From: a bacterium
GTDB taxonomy: Bacteria; Gemmatimonadota; Glassbacteria; GWA2-58-10
Length of the DNA: 42,692 bases
Assembly: GCA_021372515.1 (NCBI GenBank)
Contig: JAJFUG010000048.1
Coordinates: 1 to 42,692, forward strand
Reading direction: 5' to 3'
Shown: positions 35,101 through 42,692 of the stretch, piece by piece
How the letters are laid out: the number at the start of each line of letters is the position of its first letter
How positions within the stretch are numbered: position 1 is the stretch's first letter
Notes under the pieces: generated by a model
What the model saw: the letters and a program-made list of their open reading frames with translations, nothing else
Told to the model about the DNA's origin: nothing
Databases searched by the model: none
Position numbers and translations under genes: made by a program

Positions 35101-37203
35101 TGAATACATGCTCAACTTGGTCAGGAACTTCTCTGCCCCGGTGGTGGTGAAATCCAGGCCAGACACCTTGTTGTAGTCTTCGTCCAGGGCGTAGATCGGC
35201 AGGAACGCCGGGATGACCGCATTGTTGGTCACCTTGCCGCTGGAGTTGGCAGTATTCAGGTTGGTCTGGAAAGTGGTGATGTCGAAGGTATAGACCGGAC
35301 CAGGCTCGGCCGAGCACAGCACGGAATCGCTGGCGCCGCCGGAAGCCGACTTGGCGATTACCAGGATGCCGCTGCCGAAACCGTGCGAGGTCGTGCCCTG
35401 CCACTTCGCGGTGCTCAGATCGATGAGGCTGCCCGCGGCAACATTGATGCCCTTCAGCGAATCGACGCCAGCGTCCAGATCCGTACCACCAGGATTGGTG
35501 ATGACACTGGAAAGGATGAAATGGCTCGGTTTACGGGAATTCCCACCCACCGTGGTCCCGTTGTTCAGGATCGCGGTCATGGCACTGTTTACGGCATAAC
35601 TCTTCACGGTGCCGGCCGGGTGGTCGTCATCCTTGTCGTCATCGGTGTAATAGGTAATGTCAACATACTTGTACTGCAGGAAAACCTTCTCCACCGCCGA
35701 GCCGTCCAGGGTGGAACCGGTGGTGAACGGCACACCGAACTTGTCCTTCAGGACGATCTTGAAGGTTTTAGCCGGGGTGTGGCTGCCCAGCGCGATACGG
35801 TTCAACATTGCATTGCTCTCATGCGTGGCCCGGTTCGTGACCTTCATGTTCGTGCTGCTGATCGTCAGGCTTCCGATCAGGGCCTTGTCATCCGACTTCA
35901 GGATCGTGCGGGTGATGGTCGCGGTGTTGGTGGCCGAAACACCCAGCAGACTCTTGCTCGTGTTCGCGACCTTCTTACCATTAAGATGGAAGTAGATCGG
36001 AATCGAGGTCGTGTTGTCCGAGGTCCGGTTGAACTTCAGACCGAAGCCCGGGACGTTACCATGATTCGGGGCGCCCAGATAAATGATCGAGAACGCCGAA
36101 TCGGAGCAGGTGGTGGAAGCCACGGCGTTGAAGACTTCCTGCGCACCAGCGCCCGGCGAATCCTGAGCGTCAACCCAGTGATCCTTGCCGCGGGAAGCAT
36201 AAGACTTGCCAGAATTCGGCTGGAAGAGACGAACGTAGGTGTAATTGTCGTCACTCTCAGTCTTTAGATAGGTGCTCGGCTCCGTGGGGTTATGACCCCA
36301 GCCCTTACCAGCAATGTCGTAAAGCGTCGGCGTAGCAGTGAAGGTGCCCTTGTCCTTGGGCACGTAGATGGTTAACGAATCCATATCACTGGTAGCGTCG
36401 GTATTGAAATAATCCGGAACCCAGTTGTCGAAACGGTCGACGATGTACATCGAATCGGCCGCCGACCAGGTCTGGTTGTTCAAAATGCTGGAAATGCTGG
36501 AGTTAGAGCGGACCGAAGCGGCCCGGTCGTTCTTGACATAGAAGTTGGTCGAATCAGGGAAGATACCGTTCTGCACATAGGAGGTCCCATGCTTGAACAG
36601 AATGGCCAGCTTCCGCTGCGCGGCCGTCTTGGTGTGGTTGTTGATCTTCAGCACGTTCTCACCGAACTTGAAACCACCTTCCAGGGTGACAAACACGGTC
36701 CTGGAATTCGAGAACGTGTTAACATCCTTTACCACAACCACCGGCTGCCGCGAATCGCTGTAGTTATCCAGCGTGTTCGGGGTGGTAACGGTGATATTGC
36801 TGGAAGTAACCGTATACTGATCCTGAACCAACTGCGGCGGATTACTATTATCCATATACTGCGTGGATATCTTGACCTTGCCATCCTTCAGCGCGGCCTC
36901 ATCGACCACCGTGCCCTCGGGCAGGGTGAACGTGTATTCAACACCGCTGGTGAAATTCTGCGCCGCGGTCTCGAACTTCACTTTCAGGTCGAACGCGTGC
37001 CCGACGGTATCCTTGGCGGTGGAAGCTGTGTTCCCAGACGCGGTCCGCCAATTGGCATCCAAAGCATCACCATTAATATCATACGCTTTAATGGTGAAAT
37101 TGACCGACGACGCCAGGGATATCTGCGCCAACAGGTTCGAGGTGACGAGACCCAGCAACAGAGTTAGAGCTACTGTTAAACTGGCCAAAAAACGAGATTT
37201 CAT
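32149..37203 (-). CDS. Giant exported surface protein with Big_1, dockerin-like, cohesin-like and sorting domains (1684 aa)
   Basis: Start ATG at 37203 chosen because GGAGG lies nine bases upstream and it begins a clean signal peptide (MKSRFLASLTVALTLLLGLV). About 1100 residues of Ser/Thr/Asp-rich beta structure have no clear family; aspartate-rich runs such as TDDDKDDDHP hint at metal binding. Then comes an invasin-type Ig-like (Big_1) domain (about 1165-1260; DAYGNILADSLVNFAVTTG, GADGKASVKIKTG), a dockerin-like pair (VADIMRLVYLVLGY; DLNQDGAFTGDQDLVTILNIW), a cohesin-like module (about 1470-1590) and the C-terminal sorting-type domain (NYPNPFNPSTTIAYDIPE ... TRKMVILK). It is driven by a perfect sigma70 consensus promoter, implying high expression, so it may be a major S-layer or surface component (inference). 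Confidence 0.87.
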   Translation of the reverse strand: MKSRFLASLTVALTLLLGLVTSNLLAQISLASSVNFTIKAYDINGDALDANWRTASGNTASTAKDTVGHAFDLKVKFETAAQNFTSGVEYTFTLPEGTVVDEAALKDGKVKISTQYMDNSNPPQLVQDQYTVTSSNITVTTPNTLDNYSDSRQPVVVVKDVNTFSNSRTVFVTLEGGFKFGENVLKINNHTKTAAQRKLAILFKHGTSYVQNGIFPDSTNFYVKNDRAASVRSNSSISSILNNQTWSAADSMYIVDRFDNWVPDYFNTDATSDMDSLTIYVPKDKGTFTATPTLYDIAGKGWGHNPTEPSTYLKTESDDNYTYVRLFQPNSGKSYASRGKDHWVDAQDSPGAGAQEVFNAVASTTCSDSAFSIIYLGAPNHGNVPGFGLKFNRTSDNTTSIPIYFHLNGKKVANTSKSLLGVSATNTATITRTILKSDDKALIGSLTISSTNMKVTNRATHESNAMLNRIALGSHTPAKTFKIVLKDKFGVPFTTGSTLDGSAVEKVFLQYKYVDITYYTDDDKDDDHPAGTVKSYAVNSAMTAILNNGTTVGGNSRKPSHFILSSVITNPGGTDLDAGVDSLKGINVAAGSLIDLSTAKWQGTTSHGFGSGILVIAKSASGGASDSVLCSAEPGPVYTFDITTFQTNLNTANSSGKVTNNAVIPAFLPIYALDEDYNKVSGLDFTTTGAEKFLTKLSMYSGAGSVSAINFLIDGHDPVLAGPAASDSVTLDSLGIKGVARAAAYGQLAAVPGWMQSDKSFIYGYDVDKADRTDSSLINLGGIGANPMGLRVKFNGIRRVTIQWAIGKGPNGEYTTNTVKTLDLGLLNLQTVSSIDSVTNVKAIAISGDKVGATVNRVIQFKAGAGNTIGPEQPDSIIFVKFPHLTGDAGLPATFDASKVKLSVDAGTTYYASPWVGGAGDSIAIVAPFLMDPSGTNGIYVKIEGFVNPTASDTNYMIQVATEASPVWASSSYSDGYHPSDQSLHHFFIATQATVADSFKTGIKWTSQLTKAAALNLTAGVQSDSFAVFGADRYGNIVTLVDDDNPISRGLIFKADTSVGGGSAVIKQKFHPDTTFTSRGAGMYDSLTASVKARFNTRTIGGDYANAKVYFGGLSITPAKATSAGYYMVVMDSTDVSIRDSILIKAAGTVAGSVAKISPTDTLKTSKNTEQTTALVALLKDAYGNILADSLVNFAVTTGSATFIDSNGVAILSAKTSIDVKSGADGKASVKIKTGSTGDLIVVTASPKSVPTSTVTYIITTTIVRVQGDSRIHFTALDSLVPDTLAKSLVAHVRDGDGVKKVSLVTYKTMLTLGTDNKFVAAATTDTVAYDSTMAVTSGDSVDVTFHLPKQALGSSVAYKVVVTDAFDSLTASVMKNYVIAPKRGKSKLSTEATNVADIMRLVYLVLGYATPTTVDWFGLDLNQDGAFTGDQDLVTILNIWKGTATLASAGEQQTRSAKASLSFKETDKANANLFIELENKGELNYAEFQVKYDATKYSLGEVSRTERIDQSVQVVFNNRKEEGILHIIVINLQGRSITSGSGAILSVPVEALNGKFDGNGEISLLSVGFEQNVQSELSKEVLSPKASLPKAFAMSQNYPNPFNPSTTIAYDIPEGKEVQVRLNIYNVRGQLIRTLVNEVKSEGSYQIQWDGSSNNGQKVSSGVYFYRLVAGEFNQTRKMVILK

Positions 37204-37502
37204 AAGAGATTTCCTCCTGAATGAAAAAAGGGAAACACTTGCCAGGCCAGAACAGTCCGCTGGTCGGTTTTGCTCCATAGACTCCCCTCCGCTTTGCTGT
37301 TTGTGTCCGGTTGACTTCAAATTCAACATACTTTAAAGCTTCCAACTGATACAAATTTCAACATCTGCACTCCAAAACCAAAACAGTGCTTCGTATTTCT
37401 GCCCTGCCTTTCTCGCATTGAACCTTCAGCCGTTCGCGCAAGCCATTATGCATCAATCTTTTACAAGAAATTAGATACAATACGGCACACTTTACGACTG
37501 AT
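37204..37502 (-). promoter_or_regulatory. Long 5' leader of the 1684-aa gene
   Basis: About 300 bases lie between the predicted start (about 37503) and the ATG. No known riboswitch class was recognised. A short in-frame extension upstream of the ATG (to 37329) is open but lacks signal-peptide logic and a ribosome site. Together with 37539-37642, where nothing is seen, this makes a 439-base gap without a gene. Confidence 0.5.
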
Positions 37503-37509
37503 CGCCTGA

Positions 37510-37538
37510 ATTATACAGGTGATACAATAGTTTGTCAA
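37510..37538 (-). promoter_or_regulatory. Perfect-consensus sigma70 promoter
   Basis: On the minus strand TTGACA (37538-37533), exactly 17 bases, TATAAT (37515-37510). It matches the full consensus at all 12 positions with ideal spacing and faces the 1684-aa gene. Confidence 0.88.
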
Positions 37539-37642
37539 GAATAAATCCAGCGCTACATCTGGATTTGATTTTGCCAAGTCCGCTAAAAACCTCCCTCTAA
37601 ACGCCCTCTCACAGCCAAAACGGATTTCTATTATTCGCCCAT

Positions 37643-40600
37643 CTATTTCGCCATCAACTTGAGCAGAGCCAGCAGATCGAACACATCGGTCTTGCCGTTG
37701 CCGTCAATATCGGAAGCGAACGAACTCGGCTGGGCTCCTGACATCACTTTCAGCAGCCCCAGCAGATCGAACACGTCGATCTTCTTGTTACCGTCGATGT
37801 CACCCTTCTGCTGAGTCTGCTCGGCCAGGATGAAACGGTTCACATGCTCGGGGGCGCCGGACGGGAAAGTGGTCGTGTTCATGTTGTCCTGAACCACGAT
37901 GTAGTAGTCGATCAGCGTGCCGACAGTCTGCGCGCCTTCCTGGATCAGGGCGGTGAACAGGTTGCCGGACTGACGGTTGAAAGACACATCCTTGTAAGCG
38001 CCGCCGTTGACCGAGTAATACAGCCGCGCGTTCGCGCTGCTGACTATCTCATCGTCGGTCACGTTGATCCGCACCTCGTACGTGCCGCTCAGGCCGTGCA
38101 GCGTGTCGATCGGGGCCGGGCTCACGGTCACTCCGCCGGAGGCCACTTTCAGGTTCGTCACCAGAGGGGCGACCACATCCAGCACCGCGCCGATTGTGTA
38201 CTCGCTGATCTGCGGATTTATAGGCACAAACTGTGCCTCATTTTTGACCGTATCCACGCTCACGCTGTCCATCATAACCCAGACTTTCTGGACCGCGTCA
38301 TAGCCGAACACCGAAAGCCGCGCCTCGGTGAAATTGGGCACCTCGGTGGGAAGGTCGGCATTGGAATACTTCAGCGTGATCTTCGAGCCGGTGCCGGTAG
38401 GGAACGAATCCGCGCCGGCCGCTCCCAAAGCTGTCAGATCGAGCCCCCAGCCGCGGCGGATGCCGTAGAACTGGCTGGTGAGATCACCGGCCAGGAAAGT
38501 GTATACCCCTTTGCGCGGGTCCTGTTTCACCTTGCCGGTTGTCTCATCCCCGGCCGAGGCCAGGGTGGGAACCGGAACGTTCTGGATAAAACCGGAAATG
38601 ACGATGATGTTCATATTGAAACCGCCGATCGTACTGCCGCCACCCGAAACGATGATGAATCCCCCCATCCCCAGGGGGCCGAGAAGGGTGTTCGACATAG
38701 AGAATATAGTGCCGGACACAATCTGCGGCACTGTAGTGTTGACTTTGCGCTCGACCGCGATTTCCACGGTCACTGTGTCGCTGACACCGCCGCGGGAGTC
38801 CTCGGCCCAGAACTTGAAAAAGGCCGAGGCGATCGGCTGGTCTTTCGGCAACAGAGCGGTGTCGAACAGGAACACGTTGCCGTCGCGGATTTTCGCCGGC
38901 GGGGTGGCGCCCTGGGTCAGGAACGGCACATCGCCCGCGGTGTGCACCGTGAACGTGTCGCCGTCCGGGTCGGTGGCGTCCACCATGAACGAGATGATGT
39001 CACCTTCCGTGACTTTCTGGTCGGCGATATCCGGCACGCGCGGGGCGCGGTTGACCTCGGCCACGTTCACCACCACCTTCTTTACCACTTCGTTGCGCCC
39101 GTCGGTCACGGCGACCGTGAACTCATGACGGCCGGACTGGGTGTAATCCGGAGAGAAAACAACCTTGCGCGGCTCGGTGGTCAGCGAGGCCGTGGCATTC
39201 AGCGGCATACCCGTGACAGAATAGCCCAGAGCATCGCCGCCCGCATCCGAGGCAGTCACCGCGATCTCGAGCACCTGTCCCTCGCTCACCGAAAACACGG
39301 CTGAATCAGCCGCCGCCAGGGAGCCGGTGAAAGCGGGCAGGACATCCGTATCCGTAACCTCCAGGGTCATGGTCCGGCTGACAGACAACTGGCTGGTGGC
39401 ATCGTTGTCCCGGGCGGTGAACTTAACCTTGTATATACCCGCCTGGGTGTAGCCGGGAGTCAGGGTGACTGTGGCCGTGGCGGGGTTGGTGCCGCTCTGG
39501 CTGAGCGTGGCGCCCTGGGGCAGGCCAGTTGCACTGATAGTCAGACGGTTGGCCTCGTCCGGGTCGGCCGCCACCACCGAGAAAGCCAGGGTCTCACCCT
39601 CGGCCAGGCTCTGGTCCACGATCGGGTCGAGTACCGGCGGACGGTTCACGTTGCCCACGCTGATGATTACATTGGCGCTGTCCAGCCCGCCGTCCTTACC
39701 ATCGTTGGCCGTGAACAGAACAGTATAGTTGCCGCTCTGGCTCAGCTCAGGGGTCCAGGTGAAAGCGCGGGTGGAGCTGTTGAACGCCGCCCCATCTGGA
39801 AGGTTGGCGGCCGCGTAGGTGAGCTGGTCGCCGTCCGGGTCCGTGGCGCTGACCGTGAAGCTGAGAGTCGCACCCTCGCTCACGCTCTGGTTGGGCACTG
39901 TCAGCACCGGCGTACGGTTGGCATCCTGCACGGTCAGACTGACTGTCTCCTGGTCCTTGTTATCCGAGGCGTCGGTGACAGTGAAGGTCACGGTGTAAAT
40001 CCCGGACTGCGTGTAACCGGGACGGAACATGAGCAGCCCCTGGGGATACAGATCCGCGCCCACGGGCAACCCGGTGGCGCTGAAAGAGATCGCCTCGCCG
40101 CTCAGGTCCACTCCGGCCAGACGGACCCGCAACAACTCGCCCTCGCGCACGCTCAGGTTGCCCACCGGGTTCAGCGTGGGCGCGACATCCCTCTCCGTCA
40201 CCACGATCAACATTTTCTTCGTATCCTGGAACTTTCCGTCTGTTACTCCAAAAGTAACAGTGTAACTCCCGGATTGCAGCAGGCTGGGCTGCCAGGTGAA
40301 CCGTCCGGTCAGGCTGTCGAGCTTGGAGCCCTGGGGCTTGTCCGAGGCCCAGAACTTCAGACCGGTTACGTTCTGGTTGACCAGCGGCAGGTTGAACGCG
40401 ACATTGTCGCCCTCGGCCACAGTCATGGTCTCCAGGGGCTTGAACGCCGGCGGGGCGGTGATATTGCGGCCGGTGACCGTGATTGTGAGCTGGGCTTCAT
40501 CATACAGTCCCTGGCTGTCGGTGACCCGCAGGTAGACGATATTCTGGCCGAGGTCCGAGGCGGCCGGGGTCCAACTCAGCACCGCACCGCTCAAGGCGGC

Positions 40601-42064
40601 CCCGCGGTCGAGAATGGTGGTGGCTGCACCGCGTTTCTGCACCGAATAAGTGAGCGCGTCCCCTTCGTTCGGGTCAGTTGCCGCAAGGGTGATCTGCAGG
40701 GCAGTCCCCGCATCGAGGCTCGTATCGCGCAGGGCGGTGAACCGCGGCGGGAAATTGACCGCGTTCACGGTGATCGCCACAAACTGCGTGTCGGCCAGAC
40801 CGGCCGGGTCGGCGCCGATGAAACGGACCGTGTAAGTGCCCGCCGCCGGTGACTGATAGTTGAACACCGTGCCGCTGAAAGTCGCTCCGCTGGGCATTTC
40901 CTCGGCCGTCACCCTCACCGGGTCGCCGTCCGGGTCGGAAGCCCCGACCTGAAAGCTCAACGGGGTCTTTTCATCCACGATCAGATTCTTATTGGCAATG
41001 GAAAGCACGGGCTTGCGGTTGACCTTCTCCACGATCACGACAATGACCTTTGTCGCCCGTCCACCGCGGTTGTCGGAGGCCACCAGGCTGAACTTATAGG
41101 TGCCGGCCTTGCCGAAAGCCGGCTTCCAGGAAAAAAGGAGCGCCCCGGCGGTGAACTGCGAACCGGCGGGAGTGTTTAGCGCAGTGTAACTGACTATATC
41201 TGTCGGGTCGGCGTCCGTGGCCGCGGTGAACGAGTGGCTCAGTTCCTCGTTCTCGTTCACCCGCAGCGTATCGATCTGGGCCGGCCAGACCGGTGCGGCG
41301 TTCTTGTCGTTGACCGTGATGTTAAGGTTGACCGTGTCGGCCCCGCCGCCCTCGTTGGTGTAGATCAGGCGCACCGGGTAGGCCCCGGCCTGGGTCTGGT
41401 TCGGGGTCCACTGGAACAGCGTGTCGCCCGCCATGACCGCGCCTGCCGGCAGGGTGGTGCCGGTGTTGAGTTTCAGGCTGTCGCCGTGGTTGAGGATCCG
41501 CATGCGGATCGCCAGCGGGCTGCCCTCATCCACCGTGAACGAGGCCCCGTCCTGCGGCGCGATGATGTTGAGCATCTTGATCGACGAGGTAAACGGGAGC
41601 GTAACTGTCCCCAGCACCGTCTTGGCGCCCTGATCGGTCAGGGTGATCGTGGTGCTTTGGCCCACGGTTACACCCGACTTCACGTTGAACGCCACCTTCA
41701 GCACATCACCGCTGCCGGGCTCAATCCCGTTGCTAAGAGTATCTGCAACAATAAACACGTAACGTCTATAACCAGAGACCGTTGTATACGGTCCAGAGGA
41801 GACAGTCAGATCATTAGCGCGATTGAGTTTGAGTGAAACACTGGGATCAAGTTCGATCTTGGTGCTGTCGAAATGCACCTCGACTGTGGCGGAGGTCAGA
41901 GCGACAGTGTTCTGGACTGCGACGAATACCTCGTTGCCGGTGCTGCCCGGACCCCCGAGAGACCCGTTCAAGGACCATGTACCACTGCTGGTCTGGGCAA
42001 AAGCCACCGTCGCCATGGCCAGAACTGTCAATAGCGCAAAACGAAACAAGCTGCGAATAGACAT
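37643..42064 (-). CDS. Giant exported Ig-repeat protein with cohesin-like N-terminus and C-terminal dockerin (1473 aa)
   Basis: Signal peptide MSIRSLFRFALLTVLAMATVAFAQ; GGGGGGAG precedes the ATG. Residues about 25-165 look cohesin-like (SATVEVHFDSTKIELDPSVSL, SGDVLKVAFNVKSG). Roughly ten putative-Ig/cadherin-like repeats of about 90 residues follow (about 168-1110), each with E-G-x-x-L-x-F-x-V, ATDPDGD-type loops and a QSG-x-YTV-x-F strand. After a Gly/Ile-rich segment and an Ig-like domain, the last 54 residues form a two-repeat dockerin (GDIDGNKKIDVFDLLGLLKV and SDIDGNGKTDVFDLLALLKL). There is no sorting-type tail, so attachment is probably through the dockerin to a cohesin partner. The dockerin subtype equals that of the exported rhodanese at 17893-18777. 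Confidence 0.88.
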   Translation of the reverse strand: MSIRSLFRFALLTVLAMATVAFAQTSSGTWSLNGSLGGPGSTGNEVFVAVQNTVALTSATVEVHFDSTKIELDPSVSLKLNRANDLTVSSGPYTTVSGYRRYVFIVADTLSNGIEPGSGDVLKVAFNVKSGVTVGQSTTITLTDQGAKTVLGTVTLPFTSSIKMLNIIAPQDGASFTVDEGSPLAIRMRILNHGDSLKLNTGTTLPAGAVMAGDTLFQWTPNQTQAGAYPVRLIYTNEGGGADTVNLNITVNDKNAAPVWPAQIDTLRVNENEELSHSFTAATDADPTDIVSYTALNTPAGSQFTAGALLFSWKPAFGKAGTYKFSLVASDNRGGRATKVIVVIVEKVNRKPVLSIANKNLIVDEKTPLSFQVGASDPDGDPVRVTAEEMPSGATFSGTVFNYQSPAAGTYTVRFIGADPAGLADTQFVAITVNAVNFPPRFTALRDTSLDAGTALQITLAATDPNEGDALTYSVQKRGAATTILDRGAALSGAVLSWTPAASDLGQNIVYLRVTDSQGLYDEAQLTITVTGRNITAPPAFKPLETMTVAEGDNVAFNLPLVNQNVTGLKFWASDKPQGSKLDSLTGRFTWQPSLLQSGSYTVTFGVTDGKFQDTKKMLIVVTERDVAPTLNPVGNLSVREGELLRVRLAGVDLSGEAISFSATGLPVGADLYPQGLLMFRPGYTQSGIYTVTFTVTDASDNKDQETVSLTVQDANRTPVLTVPNQSVSEGATLSFTVSATDPDGDQLTYAAANLPDGAAFNSSTRAFTWTPELSQSGNYTVLFTANDGKDGGLDSANVIISVGNVNRPPVLDPIVDQSLAEGETLAFSVVAADPDEANRLTISATGLPQGATLSQSGTNPATATVTLTPGYTQAGIYKVKFTARDNDATSQLSVSRTMTLEVTDTDVLPAFTGSLAAADSAVFSVSEGQVLEIAVTASDAGGDALGYSVTGMPLNATASLTTEPRKVVFSPDYTQSGRHEFTVAVTDGRNEVVKKVVVNVAEVNRAPRVPDIADQKVTEGDIISFMVDATDPDGDTFTVHTAGDVPFLTQGATPPAKIRDGNVFLFDTALLPKDQPIASAFFKFWAEDSRGGVSDTVTVEIAVERKVNTTVPQIVSGTIFSMSNTLLGPLGMGGFIIVSGGGSTIGGFNMNIIVISGFIQNVPVPTLASAGDETTGKVKQDPRKGVYTFLAGDLTSQFYGIRRGWGLDLTALGAAGADSFPTGTGSKITLKYSNADLPTEVPNFTEARLSVFGYDAVQKVWVMMDSVSVDTVKNEAQFVPINPQISEYTIGAVLDVVAPLVTNLKVASGGVTVSPAPIDTLHGLSGTYEVRINVTDDEIVSSANARLYYSVNGGAYKDVSFNRQSGNLFTALIQEGAQTVGTLIDYYIVVQDNMNTTTFPSGAPEHVNRFILAEQTQQKGDIDGNKKIDVFDLLGLLKVMSGAQPSSFASDIDGNGKTDVFDLLALLKLMAK

Positions 42065-42196
42065 ACTCCCCCCTGCTTAGGGAAACAGTTTAGAAGAATT
42101 AATACAATATCCATGCCACAATTACGTTCGACTTAATCGCATCGTAACGGCTTGCATTTCAACATCTTTCAGACATGCACCCAGCAACGGCGCACA

Positions 42197-42229
42197 AACT
42201 GAGTGTTGCTCGGCGAGTAACACTCAGTT
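42197..42229. repeat. 33-bp near-perfect palindrome
   Basis: Arms AACTGAGTGTT (42197-42207) and AACACTCAGTT (42219-42229) enclose CTCG-G-CGAG. No U-run follows. Part of it resembles 271-287 near the left edge, suggesting a dispersed repeat or protein-binding site. Confidence 0.6.
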
Positions 42230-42641
42230 GCGGCTGTGGCGGGTGTCCGCGGTTGTTCCCGGCGTAGAAACAACTACGCCCGCGAGTTGCACAGAACCTG
42301 TCCGCTTGTGTCAGGGGCATGCTCTTGTTCCGTGGAGTGGTCTGGAAGCGTCCCGTGTACGGCAGGACGGCGCTGTTTGGGTTCTTCAATCCTCCGGAGC
42401 CGTTTCAGTACATTCCGTGGATTCGAAGTCACAAAAACATCGCCAGGTCAAAGTAGTTTATCTGGGAGGGGGTGTTACAATCATCAATTGTCAAACACCT
42501 GCGAAAAGCCTGCTGCCGATTCTCATTCAGATAGTTTAATCTGCCATTTCGGAAAGTATTTGTCAAGCCGCAAAACGAAACTCATCTTCACTCAAGGATT
42601 AAGCTGCCCAGCCCACATAGGGCTGTGCCGGATCACGGGAC

Positions 42642-42677
42642 AAAAAAACCCGTGCGGCCGGAACAGGACCGCACAGG
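42642..42677 (-). terminator. Leftward intrinsic terminator of a gene beyond the right edge
   Basis: On the minus strand a 9-bp stem (CCTGTGCGG with CCGCACGGG, one G-U; plus-strand 42669-42677 and 42649-42657) is followed directly by seven T residues. It implies a leftward gene just outside the window. Confidence 0.75.
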
Positions 42678-42692
42678 TTTGAAAAGCTTCTA

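Larger units (their letters stand above)
42065..42692. other. Right-edge intergenic region, no gene seen
   Basis: 628 bases without a convincing frame. The leftward promoter of the 1473-aa gene should lie at 42065-42160 (AT-rich), but no clear box pair is found. Also present are a 33-bp palindrome (42197-42229), a small hairpin GGCGTAG/CTACGCC around 42261-42280, a stem CAGCCC-GGGCTG (42609-42625) and a terminator at 42642-42677. Confidence 0.5.

Noticed and set aside
37204-37502. Cyclic-di-GMP (GEMM) or other known riboswitch in the leader
   Set aside because: A GCAAAGC-like stretch is present, but the required flanking conserved bases and paired stems are not.
29030-42064. CRISPR array or tandem DNA repeats suspected from the repetitive translation
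   Set aside because: Repetition is at protein-domain level (about 90 or 145 residues) with diverged DNA; no short, evenly spaced direct repeats.
27133-42064. Calling the cluster a cellulosome
   Set aside because: No glycoside hydrolase, carbohydrate-binding module or polysaccharide lyase is visible; only the cohesin/dockerin architecture supports a scaffold.
42236-42682. 148-aa plus-strand frame at the right edge
   Set aside because: Cys/Ser/Arg-rich without any motif; it runs straight through a strong terminator and several hairpins.

Overview
The window is a high-GC chromosomal segment of a Gram-negative-type bacterium. The best guess is an uncultured FCB-group lineage (Glassbacteria, Latescibacterota or KSB1-like). 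The basis is secreted giant proteins ending in an NPFNPSTTI...SGVYFYR...KM[VI]LK sorting-type domain (FlgD-Ig / TIGR04183-like), cohesin-like and dockerin modules, a membrane pyrophosphatase, and many TPR/lipoprotein-type exported proteins. The phylum is inferred, not proven.

Layout. 1-101: N-terminus of a lipoprotein running off the left edge. 102-676: no convincing gene, but a chain of hairpins that looks like a REP/mosaic repeat. 675-1832: an apparently intact IS110-family element whose upstream non-coding end folds like a bridge RNA. Its predicted target-binding loop repeats the flanking target sequence. 1884-7738: adenosine deaminase (-), a stand-alone homocysteine-methyltransferase domain (+), and a translationally coupled, asymmetric heterodimeric ABC exporter (+). 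7741-14031: a leftward gene set (44-aa mini-protein, ExeA-like AAA ATPase with zinc ribbon, membrane-anchored protein, exported FGE-fold/TPR protein, TPR protein). It diverges from a GAF-fused GspE/PilB ATPase (14214-16382), so this block probably concerns envelope secretion or a pilus-like machine. 16493-18777: flavoredoxin-like protein, Spy-like periplasmic protein and an exported rhodanese-dockerin fusion. 18752-19810: an AT-rich DUF4062 gene that looks acquired. 19937-27057: housekeeping genes: K+-independent-type H+-pyrophosphatase, thioredoxin/CDP-alcohol phosphatidyltransferase/thymidylate kinase operon, a split glutamine-dependent NAD synthetase (amidase and synthetase as overlapping genes), and two small envelope/stress proteins.

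27133-42064 is the most distinctive region: four giant leftward genes (604, 977, about 1684 and 1473 aa) encoding exported proteins. Three carry the sorting-type C-terminal domain and cohesin-like modules. The fourth has a cohesin-like N-terminus, about ten Ig-like repeats and a C-terminal dockerin of the same unusual subtype (DVFDLL in both halves) as the exported rhodanese 19 kb away. Together they suggest a surface scaffold assembled through cohesin-dockerin contacts, although none of the proteins has a recognisable glycosidase.

Control signals visible by eye include several sigma70-type promoters (one a perfect TTGACA-N17-TATAAT at 37510-37538), operator-like palindromes at the pyrophosphatase and NAD synthetase promoters, and strong intrinsic terminators. 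One terminator at the right edge implies another leftward gene beyond the window. No tRNA, rRNA or CRISPR array was seen.
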